64,000 nt of DNA from Kingdonia uniflora (taxonomy: Eukaryota; Streptophyta; Magnoliopsida; Ranunculales; Circaeasteraceae). The notes under the pieces were generated by a model, which was not told where the DNA came from, did no database searches, and saw only the letters and a list, made by a program, of their open reading frames with translations. This document shows, one piece after another, positions 35,262 through 45,442 of this stretch (position 1 is the first letter of the stretch; the number at the start of each line of letters is the position of its first letter). Location of the stretch: the NCBI GenBank assembly GCA_014058105.1, contig JACGCM010001161.1, positions 62,001 through 126,000 on the forward strand, written 5' to 3'. A program made the position numbers and the translations under genes.

Positions 35262-35385
35262 AGGTAAGGAAGTCTGTATTGCAATCTTCTTGTCTTCAAT
35301 CTTTGATTTGTTGTCAGTATGCTTTCTCGAACTATGTGAGCTCGCATATTGTATTCAGTACGAGGATTGGAAATAAGCCATCACA
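35262..35385 (-). repeat. 5' LTR remnant of inner element
   Basis: Matches 22774-22897 (AGGTAAGGAAGTCTGTATT to ATCACA). Only the outer end of the LTR survived. GGAGT follows at 35386-35390. Confidence 0.85.
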
Positions 35386-35390
35386 GGAGT

Positions 35391-35797
35391 GAATGCTGAT
35401 ATGACTTGAAATATGCATAAAAATATAATGGTCTCCAGTGATAAAAATTTCCTTGTACTCCCAGCAAAAACCTGACAGAGGTATAGCTATGTCTGTTAAC
35501 GGGCTTTTAATCACTTTGTCTATAAATCCTCTTATTGCAAGAAGAGGTTTAAATTCTAGGTTGAAAAAGAGAAGACGAAACCCCAAATGCAGAATGTTGA
35601 TCGAGGTTTTTGGATTTTGTATGAATGGCATTGTCGATGAAATTGAGATATTTCTCGACTCTGTGAATCGGTGTAAGGAGAGAGAGAGAGAGAGATTTGT
35701 CTGCAATTCCGATCTTGAGAAGAGGAGTTTGAAGTGACAATCAGCTATTTTCTGAGACAATGAGTTTGAGAACTTCATTCCCACAGACGGCGCTAAA
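35391..35797 (-). other. outer element leader with primer-binding site
   Basis: About 400 bases between the inner element and the 5' LTR of the outer one. Minus-strand TAGCGCCGTCTGTGGGAATG (35776-35795) next to the LTR is the primer site. A 150-codon open stretch (35784-35332) shows no domain I recognise and crosses into the inner LTR, so it is not a gene. Confidence 0.6.
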
Positions 35798-36227
35798 TGT
35801 AATAGCCTAATTCTGAGATTCGGACTTAGCCTTTACACCAAATATAATCAGAGCGATTATGAATAAAAAGTAACTACTAGCACAAAGTTTAGCGTGAAAA
35901 ACCTTTTAATTGGTTAAAAACCACGACCTCTTTTGAGGATTTAGAAAGAAGAATATTATTGATAATTGCTAGCTATTATAAAGAATGCTCTGAGTAGCTC
36001 TTGATAGACTTTCTTGATAGGAAAAGTTTTTCCTTCATCTGTAGCTCTATGGTCCTATTTATAGGTCTTATAATATAACCGTTATCTGTTTTAATGACGA
36101 ACGTTACAATATATGGTTTTGATGAGTTTTCATAATGATTTGTGCCACGTGTATGTTGACGAGGTCGAGTGGTTGTATGATGGTCGAAGATGGGGCTTGA
36201 GTCCGAGATGCGGAATAAGCCACTACA
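35798..36227 (-). repeat. 5' LTR of outer element
   Basis: 430 bp, TGTAATAGCCTAATTCTGAG to GCCACTACA on the plus strand; the pair of 19074-19503. Confidence 0.9.
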
Positions 36228-36275
36228 TTGTTGGTCTTGTGTTTCTATAACGTACAAAATGCTAGGTTCCTAAGA

Positions 36276-37424
36276 AGAGGAAGAAAAAATAAATTGGATT
36301 CATGTTCGAACATGACATTTTCTGTTCGAATATGAAATATCTATGATCGAACAGATATTGGTAGGATTTTATTTTTTGCCGTGGAAACGCCTCGCGATAT
36401 GTAATTTAAAAAAGTATTGTATTATAGGTTTCTTATGTTATAAAAAAGACATAGGGAGTCTTGAGATACCTAACCGTAACCCAATAGAGATATAGCCTCC
36501 ATGGTTAAGCTTTGTAAATAGATGGGTTTTTGCAAGGTTATAAAAGTTTTGAGAGTTCTCTTGGAGGTTTGATGAAGAGAGGGGAAGGGCCTCTCCGGTG
36601 CTAAACTAAGATGTCAATCGAAGAGAATAGAGTATAGATGGTTCAAGAAGAAGATAATCAACGATGAGAAAAGCAACGATAGTTCGAAAATGATGGTTCG
36701 CATAGAAGCTTCGTTTGAGATGGGTCGTAGCGGTTTCTGATAAAGTTGAGGTAACTTCATATTTTTTGATGATTCTCTTGATCTCTTGTATACCTTGAAA
36801 GTTTATGTGAGTTTTGTTGTAAAGTTAGAGATCTCAAAGTGTTATGAGATCTCTTGAGAGCTTGTAACGGTTTCTCGGATACATAGTGGATTCGTGGGTT
36901 TGGCGGGTGTGGACGAAGCTCTTTAGAGTAAATCACGGTAAATATGTGTTGTGTGCGCTTGGTTTATTTCATATTTTTTGTCATGATTGTATGCCATGTT
37001 TAACCGGATAAAGTCAAACATCGACAGGGGATGCATTTTGCTCGGCTTCCCCCATCAAGAGAGAAACCCTGAGAGAGATTATGTTGTTGTTGTCGTTGTT
37101 ATGATTGGAGTCCTCCCTACTTTGAGTTATATACCCAATCGATGACTCATTTACGTAGTGTTTTAGTAAAATAAGGTAGTGAAGAAAGAATGACCCCTAA
37201 GATAGTCCTTGAATGGAAAATGCCAAAGGATATGGAGTTCATATTGATGGCTCATTCGAACTTCACTACCAAGAAGAGTCCTCCTTTGGGTATATAACCT
37301 AAAATATGAATGACTCTAATCATAACAAAAATCTCTTCCTCTTTCATGGGTTTATCTCATTCTCTTCGACAATTTTTCTCTATCTTTCTACGATTTCTCT
37401 CTCTTCACAATTTTCCCAACGCTA
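36276..37424. other. interior of the inverted-repeat element, no gene recognised
   Basis: Roughly 1.15 kb without a supportable coding region. It starts with two copies of a GTTCGAA palindrome motif (TCATGTTCGAACATGA at 36300-36315 and a decayed one at 36332-36343). Nothing like a transposase is visible, so the element was non-autonomous. Confidence 0.5.
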
Positions 37425-37833
37425 TGACATGACGTTTTGTATGTTATAGAAACACAATGCCAATAACTTTCAATATTACCCATCAACGCTAGGACTTAGC
37501 GTTTTGTATGCTATAGAAACGCAATGCCAATAACCCATCAACGTTATGACACCAGGTTCTTTTCATTTGATAACTTAAAAAATGTTGTCTGCAGTGAGAT
37601 TAGTTTTCGTTGGGGAAGAGGAGTATTAATAAAACAAACGTAGTGAATTTAGAACGACACATATTGATTGATTTATAGACGTAAGTCGTAAAGCATCAAC
37701 AATTTAGACGTAAAGCATCAATAATTTGTCAACATTGAATTGTCGAATTTTTTTTTCACAATAGTAACCGGTAATAAATAAATAAAAAATACAGCAAAAT
37801 AAGTCAAATCTGCAAAAGCTGAGATGAATGAAA

Positions 37834-38253
37834 CTAAGATTTGGGTTTAGAATCATGACCATCTTCATCACAAATATGTGATTTGGTTTGGGTTTGGGTT
37901 TTCAACAAGGAGATGGATTTGTTGTAATCTTCAAGTTCATCATAATAAATATCCCAAACACATCTTACACATCCACTCCCACAACAATCCCCTGCTAAAG
38001 GCTTCTCTGGTGCCTCTGGAAAACCCTTCTCTTTCTCTTCCTCTGTTTTCATCATCTTCTTTTTCGCCTCATCGGTTTCCATGTTCGCTGTTTCAACTGC
38101 GTATCTCCTCCGCTGCTGATTGATGTCAAGGGGTTTTAGGATGAACTTGTGAGAACAACAAATTGCCGATCTTATTAGACTCAGATTTGGTCTCATCACC
38201 CATCCGACGATTTTATTTTCTGGCGGGGAAGAAAATGTTGTTGTTGTGTACAT
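37834..38253 (-). CDS. oxidoreductase-like domain protein (OXLD1 family)
   Basis: A single open exon of 139 codons. Residues 78-112 read FPEAPEKPLAGDCCGSGC followed by VRCVWDIYYDELEDYNK, the hallmark of the oxidoreductase-like N-terminal family (Pfam Oxidored-like; OXLD1 in animals). The cysteines CC-x3-C-x2-C are all present. Before it comes a basic, Ser-containing stretch (residues 20-50, RPNLSLIRSAICC...QQRRRYA) that could be a mitochondrial presequence; the true start may therefore be Met20 (38196). The molecular function of the family is not settled. Intact despite neighbours that are all transposons. Confidence 0.8.
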   Translation of the reverse strand: MYTTTTFSSPPENKIVGWVMRPNLSLIRSAICCSHKFILKPLDINQQRRRYAVETANMETDEAKKKMMKTEEEKEKGFPEAPEKPLAGDCCGSGCVRCVWDIYYDELEDYNKSISLLKTQTQTKSHICDEDGHDSKPKS

Positions 38254-38465
38254 ATTCCAAAAGGGAATTTGCTGGAGATTATTGTTTTATGACCATATCA
38301 TGGTTGGTGGTCGTGGAGATGACACAATACAATCTCAAAATGGATTAACTGGCCCTTCATTCCATCTTGAGATACGCAATAACGATTATATTAGTATTAC
38401 CGTTGCCTGTGAGAAACGATCAGGATTGCGTAGTGCTAGACTGAGGAAGATAATTGATATATAGT

Positions 38466-39018
38466 CGGACAAATAAAATAGGTTAATTTTTGTAAAAACT
38501 CGGGTACATTTTTTCTGATAATTATAGTTGAAAGACTACCAACATTATCTTTACATAATGTTTACCAACTAGTACTACCCGTCACCCAGTCACAGCAACA
38601 ACTTCAATGCGCCTTCATCGCTACCCGTTACCAAGTCACAGTGAATATATCAACGCGCCTTCCGCGCTTCAACTAATACGTACTTGTTAAAAGGGAAAAT
38701 TAAATGGTAGTTCATTACATAAATTGTAAACACCCATGTACTTAACTCATTAGTGAGGAGACTACAAAATATTGCTTGCATTCGATACTATTTTCTTTTG
38801 AAAAAAACAATTGTTTGTACTATGTGTAGAGCACTTTGCATAGCTATGTCGGCTCATAACTCGTACAGTCAAACAATCTAAACAAAATAGCTAGACAAAT
38901 GCGTTAAAACTGAGCAGTAAGTTATGCATAGTTCAATGCAGTTAATTATAAATACGAATATGAAAATAGAGAAGAAATGCTTAGGTTGACTCTCTGAAAC
39001 CTTGGCATTATAGCATTG
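38466..39018. other. intergenic, with MITE-like remnant
   Basis: Contains AACTAGTACTACCCGTCACC (38569-38588) and a half-repeated GCGCCTTC unit to about 38670. The same opening, AACTAGTACTACCCGTGGC, occurs at 46037-46055, so this is a dispersed repeat end of unknown class. The remainder is AT-rich. The right border is the target copy GTAGG (39019-39023). Confidence 0.45.
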
Positions 39019-39023
39019 GTAGG

Positions 39024-39443
39024 TGTGATGCCTCAGCGGATCGAGCCTATATTTTGTAAATAGTAACTTTATAATGTAATAAAACCTTGTAAAAAGTTTT
39101 GTTTATTTCTGTAAAGTTTAGGTTAGCCAAAAGAGGGAGTACGCTTCGTCTCCAACTTTGATGTTTTCTTTTGGTTGTAAGCTATTTAGTTAGTAGCTAT
39201 TATGTAGAGGACATGACTCCGATACACCATAGAAGAAAATAAAGTTTTATAATTGTTGTTGATAAATGAATGAAATGATCTTTGCAATGACCATTTGTAC
39301 AGTGTTTGTGTTGTCTTGATATTATGTGATCTTATGTGATATTGTGTTAAAAGACGATTAAAAGAGACGAATAATTAGACTTACTTAAGGCACGCGCCTT
39401 GAGTGCCGCACGTACCAAGCTTGGGTTAAGTTGGTCCGTGTTA
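39024..39443 (+). repeat. 5' LTR of chromovirus
   Basis: 420 bp; pairs with 43320-43737. Confidence 0.9.
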
Positions 39444-39479
39444 GAGCTACGTTTTAGTAGGAAAACAATCTTGTTGATA

Positions 39480-40240
39480 TGGCGGAGGGTTCAAATGTTA
39501 CTGACCTTGCCCCTCATATGGTAGGACCACCTGTCAATCCCAAGCCGATCACCCGAACGCGGTTGAACCAATTAGAGTATAAGATGCAAGCTCTAGGTGA
39601 GATTATTGATCAAGTAATGACTTTGGAGGAATAATTGGACGGGTTCACAGATGATCAGGTCCATATGGGCGAACATATCGTTACGCTAGAAGGAGTAGTT
39701 GATGGGAATATGGCTGCACTTCTGGATCAGGTGGCTGAACTAACTTCAAAGGTGAATCTCCTAGTTAAGGTTGTTGGGACTGGTAAACCAACACCTTTGG
39801 GTAGCGGTATAGAAAGGCCCAGAATCAAGGTCCCCGAACCCAAAATGTACGAGGGGGCGAGGGGCGCAAATGAGGTAGAGAATTTCCTCTTTGATATGGA
39901 AACGTACTTCAATGTAGTCAGACCTGAGTGCGAAGGTACAAAGGTGTTGATGACAACCATAGCTTTATCGCCATTCAGGACGCAAATTGTTTGAGACTGC
40001 GGTTGGTGAAAGATTCTAGCCAGATGAAAGCCGTCAACTCTGCTGCAATATCGATACATGGTATTGCCAAGTTGGTTCTAGTTAAGATGGGACAGTGGAG
40101 TGGGAAGGTTAATCTTCTCGCAGTGGCATTGGATGATTTTAAGATTATTTTGGGAATAGACTTTCTTCGTTACCACAAATCAGTACCGATACCGTTCGTC
40201 AATTCCTTGGGGATTTTTGGTGGCAATCCCTCAATCATAT
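39480..40240 (+). pseudogene. gag and protease remnants of chromovirus
   Basis: Gag starts MAEGSNVTDLAPHMVG at about 39479, has a stop near 39633, then IKVPEPKMYEGARGANEVEN and FLFDMETYFNVVRP, the usual N-terminal gag block. It jumps at about 39990 straight into the protease C-terminal half (LRLVKDSSQMKAVNSAA, DDFKIILGIDFL). The capsid end, zinc finger and catalytic DTG are deleted. Confidence 0.8.
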
Positions 40241-40367
40241 AGATGTCTACGCATATAAATGAGGGTAGAATATTATCAGCTCTTCAGTTGGAGAAGGGAT
40301 TAAGGCGAGGGGAGTTAATTTACCTCGCTACCTTGCAGTTAGATCCGGATGATCAAATTGCAATGCC

Positions 40368-41830
40368 ATGCCGAAAGAAGTCTCTCGGGTACTTACTGAG
40401 TTCAAGGAAGTGATGCCAAAGGAATTGCCAAAGGTGTTACCTCCACGAAGGCCTATCGATCATCAGATCGAGTTAGTACCTGGAACCAAATCTCCTGTCA
40501 AAAGACCGTATAGGATGAGTCCGCCCAAACTAGCAGAGCTTCATAAGCAACTTGATGGACTGTTGGAATCAGGCTTTATTCGCCCCTTAAAGGTGTCTTA
40601 TGGTGTCATGGTCTTATTTAATAAGAAACACGATGAAAGTCTGCGATTATGTGTCGACTATCAAGCATTGAATAAGGTAACGGTAAATAACAAGTATCAA
40701 ATACCGCTCATTGCCGACTTATTTGACCATCTTACATCCGCGAAGTACTTCTCTAAACTTGATTTAAGATCGGGTTATTATCAAGTCATGATTATTGTCG
40801 GGGATGAACCGAAGACGACTTGTTCCACTCGGTATGGGGAATATGAATTTCTTGTCATGCCATTCGGCCTGACCAACGCTCTTGCAACATTTTGTACTCT
40901 TATGAATGAGCTCTTCCAAAAATATATCGACAAGTTTGTGGTGGTGCACTTGGATGATATTATTATCTACAACCGCAATATGAAGGAGCACCTTGAACAT
41001 CTTTGCCTGGTATTCCAAGTCTTACGATAAAACCAGTTCTATGTTAAGTTGGAGAAATGCTCGTTTGCCCAGGAACAAGTTATGTTTCTTGGACACATTA
41101 TTAGCGGAGGATAGATTCGCATGGACATGGAAAAGGTTTGCGCTATTGAGGAGTGGAAAGCTCCTACGGAGATTACAGAAGTTTGTTCCTTTCATGGCCT
41201 CGTGAACTACTACCGTAAGTTTATCGAAGAATATTCGAAGTGCGTGACACTCCTTATAAATCTTCTCAAGAAGGACTTATCTTGGTCATGGTCCGAGAAA
41301 TGTTAAACAACATTTGACGATCTAAAGCATGTGGTGATTAGCAATCCAGTCTTAGTCCTGCCAGATATTACCAAGCCGTTTGAAGTACATACCGATGCAT
41401 CTGATTATGCTATCGGTGGAGTATTGTTACAAGATGAGCATCCAGTTGCATATGAAAGTAGGAAGCTGAATGATACAGAGAGGCATAATTCAACACAACA
41501 AAAGGAACTCCTAGCTATTGTACATTATCTGTGAGTATGGCAACACTATTTGTTGGGAATGAAGTTTATGGTGAAGACCGATAATACTGCGACAAGTCAT
41601 TTTCTTACACAGAAGAAGTTGACCTCGAAGCAGGCTCGTTGGCAAGAGTTTCTAGCCGAGTTTGATTTAGATCTCGAGCACAAGCCAGGGAGGATGAACA
41701 ATGTACCAGATGCGTTGAGCAGTAAAGCTAAACTATCGGCCATCTCTATAATCGTCGAGCAGTCCCACTTTCATGTTACCAGCACTCTCCAAGATAGGAT
41801 CCGCGAAGGGTTGGTGGTGGATCCTTAGAA
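40368..41830 (+). pseudogene. RT and RNase H of chromovirus
   Basis: RT begins at about 40368 ([30 protein letters not shown]) and is open to 41030 with [14 protein letters not shown] and [12 protein letters not shown]. The catalytic motif reads HLDD where YLDD or YVDD is expected. Thumb and tether follow in other frames (41121-41306). RNase H is 41331-41828 with HTDASDYAIGGVLLQ and LEHKPGRMNNVPDALS. A few stops and frameshifts only, so it is younger than the other gypsy copies here. Confidence 0.85.
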
Positions 41831-41839
41831 CCAAGTCAT

Positions 41840-43220
41840 CATTAACTTGGTGAATCAAGGGAAGACCAAACAGTTATGGGCCAAAGATGATCTTTTATAT
41901 ATGAAGGGACAATGGATTTATGTTCCTCGGTTCGTAGGACTAAGACGGGATCTGATAAAGGAATTCCATGACACTCTTTGGGCATATCATCTGAGTTGGC
42001 GGAGAACAATATCCCTGTTGCATAAAGGTTATTATTGGCCCAATAATCAAAATGAAGTGATGGATTATATGCGAACTTGTCACATTTGCCAGCAAGACAA
42101 AGTTGATCAGGACTTGCCACTTAGATAGCTTGAACCACTTCCTATACTGACACGACCTTGAGAAAGCGTTTCTCTGGACTTTATCTCTGGGTTACCTAAG
42201 ACTGAAGAATATGGTTCTATACTCGTGATCATCGATAGATTCTCTAAGTGCGTAATGTTCATTCCAACCCTAATTATATGCCCAACAGATGAAACAGCGC
42301 ACCTCTTTGTGAAGCACATTTTCAAGTATTGGGGCGTGCCACAGGACATTATCAGCAATAGATATCCGAGATTCATTAGGAAGTTTTGGAAGGAAGTGTT
42401 CAGATTATTGGGATCCACTCTCAACTTCTCAACTAGTAACTACATGTAATCAGATGGCCAGACCGAACGCTTCAATACAATGTTGGAAGAATATCTCTGG
42501 CACTTCGTAAGGACGAACAAGAAGAACTGAGCTGAACTCCTGGATGTATCTCAGTTTTTGCTTTAATCTGCAGAAGAGTTCATCAACCAACAAGAGTCCC
42601 TCTGAGATACTATTGGGACAACAACCACTCACGCCGCACACGGTGGTCTCCGATTATAAAGGAAACATTTCGAGAGCCTACTAGTTTACAAGGGAATGGC
42701 AGAGAAATACTGATATTACTCAGGCCTATTTGGAAAAAGTGTCTGCCAAAATGAAGAAATGGGCTGATCAGAAGAGACAACCAAATCCTTTTTCAGGTTG
42801 GAGATCTTGTTCTGATCAAGAGCTCCCACCTCCAGCACCGAAGCGACAGAGCACACAAAGGCCTGGTACCCAAGTATATAGGTCCGATGCCAATCATTGG
42901 AAAAGTTGGAAAGGTTTCCTACAAGCTTCAACTGCTACCCCATCATTGCTTTACCCATCTAGTGTTCCATGCCAGCGCCCTAAAGCCTTACCACGAAGAC
43001 AAGGAAGATCCAAGTCGAAATATTGTCAGACCTCATGTTCCCCTCAAGCCAGTCAGCCAAGACTAAGTTCCAGAGAGTGTTCTTACTCACAGAGTGACCT
43101 ATGTTGACCCAGACACCAAGAAGGAAGTCTACGATTGAGTACCTAGTGAAGTGGAAGGATCTGCCAGAGATAGAAGCCAGCTGGGAGCACCAAGATTCTC
43201 ATCCCCTACTGGTCTAACTC
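41840..43220 (+). pseudogene. integrase and chromodomain of chromovirus
   Basis: The HHCC region is open at 41847-42128 (EFHDTLWAYHLSWRRTISLL, MRTCHICQQDK). The core follows in 42160-42700 with stops (DFISGLPKTEEYGSILVIID; the DRYPRFI block where SDRGSRF is usual). The C-terminus continues in shifted frames. At about 43134-43215 the chromodomain IEYLVKWKDLPEIEASWEHQ is well kept. Confidence 0.8.
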
Positions 43221-43319
43221 AGGAAGATTGAGGCCAAACAGGAGAGGAAAGAGAAGAGACATATGTGGAAGATGAAGAAGAAGAAGTCGATGAGGTCGTC
43301 TCCAAGCTGAGTGGGAGAG

Positions 43320-43737
43320 TGTGACGCCTCAGCGGATCGAGCCTATATTTTGTAAATAGTAACTTTAGGATGTAATAAAGCCTTGCAAAAAGTTTTGTTT
43401 ATTTCTGTAAAGTTTAGGTTAGCCAAAAGAGGGAGTACGCTTGGTCTCCAACTTTGATGTTTCCATTTGGTTGTAAGATATTTATTTAGTGGCTATTATG
43501 TAGAGGACATGACTCCGATACACTCGAAGGAAATAAAGCTTTGCAATTGTTGTTGATAAATGAATGAAATGATCTTTGCATTGACCCTTTGTACAGTGTT
43601 TGTGTTGCCTTGATATTATGTGATCTTATGTGATATTGTGTTAAAAGATGATTGAAAGAGACGAATAATTAGGCTTACTTGAGGTACGTGCCTTGAGTGC
43701 CGCACGTACTAAGCTTAGGTTAAGTTGGTCCTTGTCA
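43320..43737 (+). repeat. 3' LTR of chromovirus
   Basis: 418 bp, followed by GTAGG (43738-43742). Confidence 0.9.
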
Positions 43738-43825
43738 GTAGGAGAGATCTATGGAATTCCATATATTTTCATATCAAGTTTACCCTACCTATATTAAAGC
43801 TTAAGAATAAAATATCCACTTGCGC

Positions 43826-44793
43826 TAGGGGTGAGCACGGTTCGTTTTGGGCCAGTTTCTGACCTAAACTGAACCCGAACCAACCACATTCAGTTCCTGA
43901 AGTTATAAACCGAATCGACCTGATCGAAACGTAATCAGTTTCAGAGCCGAACCGAACTGATAAGCTTATACCCAACCAAAAACCGAACCGATAAGCTTAC
44001 ACCCAACCCAAAACCGAACCGAACCGAAACCGACTCGGTTTCAGAAAATTAAAATTTCTAGTTCCCAATCAAAAGGTGCCTCAACACCCATGATGAGAAG
44101 AATAGAAGAGATCAAAGATCTTCAAAGTCCTGAGGTATTTTATTGAAGGTATAATTCAAGAGCTTCAACAAAAGACCTAAACCAAATCACCTTTTCTTTA
44201 AGATTCCCATCTGGATCTCTCAACCAAACCCTAATTTCCTTTTATCCCCATCTTCAAGGTCCTCAACATCGGTGTCTCCTCTAAAGCCAAACAGCTTCAT
44301 CTTCAAGGAACTCAATGCTGAGGCGTTGAGGCTTGCGAGTTACACCAAAAGCACACCAAAAACTATCGGAGGGGGATTAATTTTTAGGGTTTTTGGGAAA
44401 TTAGATTGTGGGTTTTGAGGAAGATGAATTTGGAGTTCTTTGTGAGGTTTAGTTTTATATTTAATTTGCTTGTTGGAACTTGGGATGTATGTACATTTGA
44501 TTTCCCTTAGTAATTTGTTGTTGCTCTCATGTTTTGAGTAATTTAAAATGTGGTGGTCTCATCTATTTTTGGGTTTGAGCTCTTTCCGATTGGGTTGTTG
44601 AGCGGTGCACATCTAAATCGGTTTAATATGTTATGATTTTGGAAGTCAGTTCGGTTAGGTTTTGTATGGTTTAGAGAGTCAAAGAACTAAAAACCGAACC
44701 GACCCGCGCTACTTTAATAAACCGAGCCGACTGGTTCGGTTTAGGTCGATTCGGTTCGGGTTTGTCAGTTCGGTCGGTTTGTGCTCAGCCCTA
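43826..44793. mobile_element. hAT-type non-autonomous DNA transposon
   Basis: Ends TAGGGGTGAGCAC and GTGCTCAGCCCTA are inverted repeats with one mismatch, bounded by a perfect 8-bp duplication ACTTGCGC (43818-43825 and 44794-44801). An 8-bp target and TAGGG ends are diagnostic of hAT. Both subterminal regions are packed with AACCGAACCG / CGGTTCGGTT words on opposite strands. At 968 bp with no open frame it cannot encode its own transposase. Confidence 0.9.
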
Positions 44794-44958
44794 ACTTGCG
44801 CTATCATGAAAAAACAACAACATAAACACCATATAACATAAATAATAGTCCAACATTATTCATAATAAATTCAAAACAATACCATTAAACCGGCCACTAA
44901 ATCTCATTAACTTAGACAACCATTAATTACTGAAGTCCTTACTACCATTAACTCATAA

Positions 44959-45439
44959 GAGCACCTGCAGCAGCTAGGTCGATTCTGACATGGCGAGGTG
45001 GATTGAGAAATCTACCCTCTAAACCACAAATACACCCCACAACAGCTAGGTAGAGGAGCTGACGTGGCTTTCCTAAATCTACCTTAAGGGTGGTCTTTCC
45101 ACCCTCTGGGTGGATTTTTTGGTGGATTGATCCCGCGCAGTTCAGAACTGCTTGTAGCCTTTAACCCAATAGAAGGATGACTCTTTTCAAGCTTTAAGTG
45201 ACTCCCCTGCCCCTCACTTTAGAACTGCATATAGTGTATTTGCCACGCAGTTTAGAACTGCGCGCGGGATTGAACATTCCAGATGTTGAGACGTGGCTTA
45301 ATCTGGGACGTAGATTGTGTCGCGCAGTTCAGAACTACGTTGGCTAATATCCACCTTGATTTTGGGCTTAACTGTTGTGGGTGGATTGAGTTTTGGGGTG
45401 GATTTGAAGAAATCTACCCTCCAACTTCTGCATATGCTT
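44959..45439. mobile_element. Tourist-like MITE with palindrome series, copy 1
   Basis: Terminal GAGCACCTGCAGCAGCTAGG and inverse CATATGCTT, flanked by TAA (44956-44958, 45440-45442), the PIF/Harbinger target. Internally four palindromic words of the type GCGCAGTTCAGAACTGC occur (45134-45151, 45214-45229, 45244-45265, 45319-45340). Same family as 48668-49184. Confidence 0.8.
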
Positions 45440-45442
45440 TAA

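Larger units (their letters stand above)
22225..35385 (-). mobile_element. inner Tat-type gypsy element with antisense gene
   Basis: LTR 22225-22897 (673 bp, TGTAATAGCC to CCCTCACA) is matched by a 124-bp remnant 35262-35385 with the same outer end. Flanks GGAGC (22220-22224) and GGAGT (35386-35390) are a target duplication with one transition. Minus-strand order is gag scrap (35231-34974), protease (34727), RT, RNase H, integrase (to 30725), tandem array, then a plus-strand antisense gene region (23188-29570). The polypurine tract AAGAGGGGGCAGT precedes the 3' LTR. The 5' LTR inner part, primer site and most of gag were lost in one deletion. Confidence 0.85.
19074..36227 (-). mobile_element. 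outer LTR retrotransposon, Tat-related, minus strand
   Basis: LTRs 19074-19503 and 35798-36227 (both 430 bp) start TGTAATAGCC and end ACTACA on the plus strand. Next to the right-hand (5') LTR is a primer site reading TAGCGCCGTCTGTGGGAA on the minus strand (35778-35795), a form common in Tat-type elements. Flanks CTATT and TTGTT each differ by one transition from TTATT, which is the base sequence of the intact repeat unit at 37453-37472, so TTATT was the target. Without the inner element its interior is about 3 kb and holds gag/protease scraps, captured gene pieces and a tandem array; it was non-autonomous. Confidence 0.85.
18893..37578. mobile_element. old long-inverted-repeat element holding the nested LTR elements
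   Basis: The left arm (18893-19073 continuing at 36233-36275) and the right arm (37425-37578) are inverted copies. Both begin TTAAGTT(T/A)TCAA and carry two or three units of a roughly 75-bp sequence with GATGGGTAATATTGAAAG and TTTCTATAACATACAAAACG. With the 17-kb LTR insertion removed the element is about 1.5 kb. Long subterminally repetitive inverted arms suggest a foldback or Mutator-like non-autonomous DNA element. I could not define its target-site duplication, so superfamily and outer ends are approximate. Confidence 0.6.
39024..43737 (+). mobile_element. chromovirus, complete LTR pair, plus strand
   Basis: 4714 bp with LTRs 39024-39443 and 43320-43737 (about 420 bp, near 93 percent alike), TGTGA-GCCTCAGCGG to TTGGTCC-TGT(T/C)A, and perfect GTAGG duplications at 39019-39023 and 43738-43742. 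Order is gag, protease, RT, RNase H, integrase, chromodomain. Gag is cut short by an internal deletion. Primer site is poorly preserved (TTAGAGC after the LTR). Confidence 0.9.

Noticed and set aside
35332..35784. 150-codon open frame at the outer element leader
   Set aside because: It crosses the junction into the inner element's LTR and contains the primer site, so it is chance.
43826..44793. Gene-like AC-rich sequence with repeated CCGAACCG
   Set aside because: Explained by hAT ends with a perfect 8-bp target duplication and subterminal repeats.
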